This document shows, in pieces, positions 63,541-64,000 of a stretch of DNA of 64,000 bases. Each line of letters starts with the position of its first letter. The stretch's first letter is position 1. The position numbers and the translations under genes are program-made. Source of the DNA: Alphaproteobacteria bacterium (GTDB taxonomy: Bacteria > Pseudomonadota > Alphaproteobacteria > Micavibrionales > Micavibrionaceae); the NCBI GenBank assembly GCA_021776025.1, contig JAJFGR010000007.1, positions 558,001 to 622,000 of the forward strand. The letters run 5' to 3'. The notes beneath the pieces were generated by a model. That model searched no databases, had not been told where the DNA came from, and was given only the letters and a program-made list of their open reading frames with translations.

Positions 63541-64000
63541 TGGCGAAACTGATTCAAGGGGAAACAGGTGAATGGGAGATTGTGATCGGCATGGAAGTTC
63601 ATGCGCAGGTGATCACAAAGTCCAAGCTGTTTTCCGGTTCCTCTTCGGTGTTTGGAGCCGAGCCAAACACACATGTTTCATTAGTTGATGCCGCGATGCC
63701 GGGCATGCTGCCTGTGCTTAATGAATTTGTTGTTGAACAAGCGATTAAAACCGGCCTTGGGATTAATTCCAAAATTAACAACACTTCTATCTTTGCGCGG
63801 AAAAACTACTTCTATCCTGATTTGCCGCAGGGCTATCAAATTTCCCAGTTCGAAGACCCTATCGTTGGGGAAGGCGTTATCGAAGTTGATCTGCCCGATG
63901 GGACGACCAAAGAGATTGGCATTACCCGAATGCATCTGGAACAAGATGCGGGTAAATCTGTGCATGACCAGCACCCAACAAAATCTTTCGTTGATTTGAA
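63541..64000 (+). CDS. gatB: aspartyl/glutamyl-tRNA amidotransferase subunit B (partial, cut by window edge)
   Basis: The first 153 codons of GatB, continuing past the window. Diagnostic segments: [40 protein letters not shown] and [10 protein letters not shown]. It binds the tRNA acceptor and phosphorylates the misacylated residue. A GGAAGAGGA element lies upstream of the ATG at 63541. Confidence 0.96.

Noticed and set aside
1-64000. CRISPR arrays, prophage, insertion sequences, toxin-antitoxin or restriction genes
   Set aside because: No repeated spacers, transposase, integrase, phage structural or defence-type motifs were found on reading both strands.

Overview
The window is a gene-dense stretch of chromosome from an alphaproteobacterium. 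The evidence for that placement is an NDUFS4-type complex I subunit, a NrsF-type anti-sigma factor with its ECF sigma factor, a TIGR01459 HAD protein, a DUF1491 protein, an SH3_4 protein, an intracellular PHB depolymerase, and the order lnt - XRE regulator - metK - trmB - rimP - nusA - infB - rbfA - truB - rpsO. Base composition looks moderate rather than GC-rich. A deep-branching lineage (Micavibrionales- or Rhodospirillales-like) is a guess from the number of lineage-specific hypothetical genes. No prophage, insertion sequence, CRISPR array or rRNA operon was seen. One tRNA gene (Pro, UGG) was found.

Layout. 0-2.8 kb: complex I accessory subunit, anti-sigma/ECF sigma pair, tRNA-Pro, DUF192 and CBS proteins, all on the minus strand. 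2.9-12.7 kb: MsbA-like ABC exporter, divergent patatin-like lipase, HAD hydrolase, a 1258-residue membrane-anchored coiled-coil protein, a sodium:alanine symporter and a small secreted protein. 12.8-18.3 kb (plus): miaB-phoH-ybeY-corC-lnt. 18.4-27.5 kb (plus): XRE regulator, metK, trmB, then the rimP-nusA-infB-rbfA-truB-rpsO translation/transcription operon, with no ylxR between nusA and infB. 27.5-29.3 kb: an accessory patch between rpsO and pnp holding two small unknown genes, a decayed fragment of a gpmA 3' end, and intact gpmA. 29.3-33.1 kb (plus): pnp, a TSUP permease and a glycerophosphodiesterase. 33.1-37.3 kb (minus): fabA-fabB-fabI for unsaturated fatty acid synthesis, with unknown genes on both sides. 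37.3-40.4 kb: an SH3 protein, dusA and two unknown genes.

40.4-47.0 kb (minus): a complete SUF iron-sulfur operon, Rrf2 regulator - sufB - two paralogous four-helix membrane proteins - sufC - a 43-residue membrane ORF - sufD - sufS - sufT - sufA. The regulator gene is preceded by a near-perfect 12-bp inverted repeat. Three embedded membrane-protein genes make this the most unusual locus in the window. 47.1-57.1 kb: a membrane-bound spermidine-synthase-like protein, then a minus-strand run of a degenerate GGDEF protein, a PAS histidine kinase, fur, small unknown genes and prfC; upstream lie rpmB and a tgt whose product lacks the three zinc cysteines. 57.1-64 kb: a CobD/CbiB-like membrane protein, phaZ, a YgjP-type metalloprotease, ruvX, and gatC-gatA-[Cys-motif secreted protein]-gatB, with gatB cut by the window edge.

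Functionally, most of the window is housekeeping: translation and tRNA modification (miaB, trmB, truB, dusA, tgt, gatCAB, rpsO, rpmB, infB, prfC), RNA decay (ybeY, pnp), Fe-S assembly, fatty acids and the envelope (lnt, msbA, fab genes). Novelty is concentrated in the SUF operon, the rpsO-pnp gap, the coiled-coil gene and scattered unknown genes. All functional calls come from reading motifs by eye; no database search was run.
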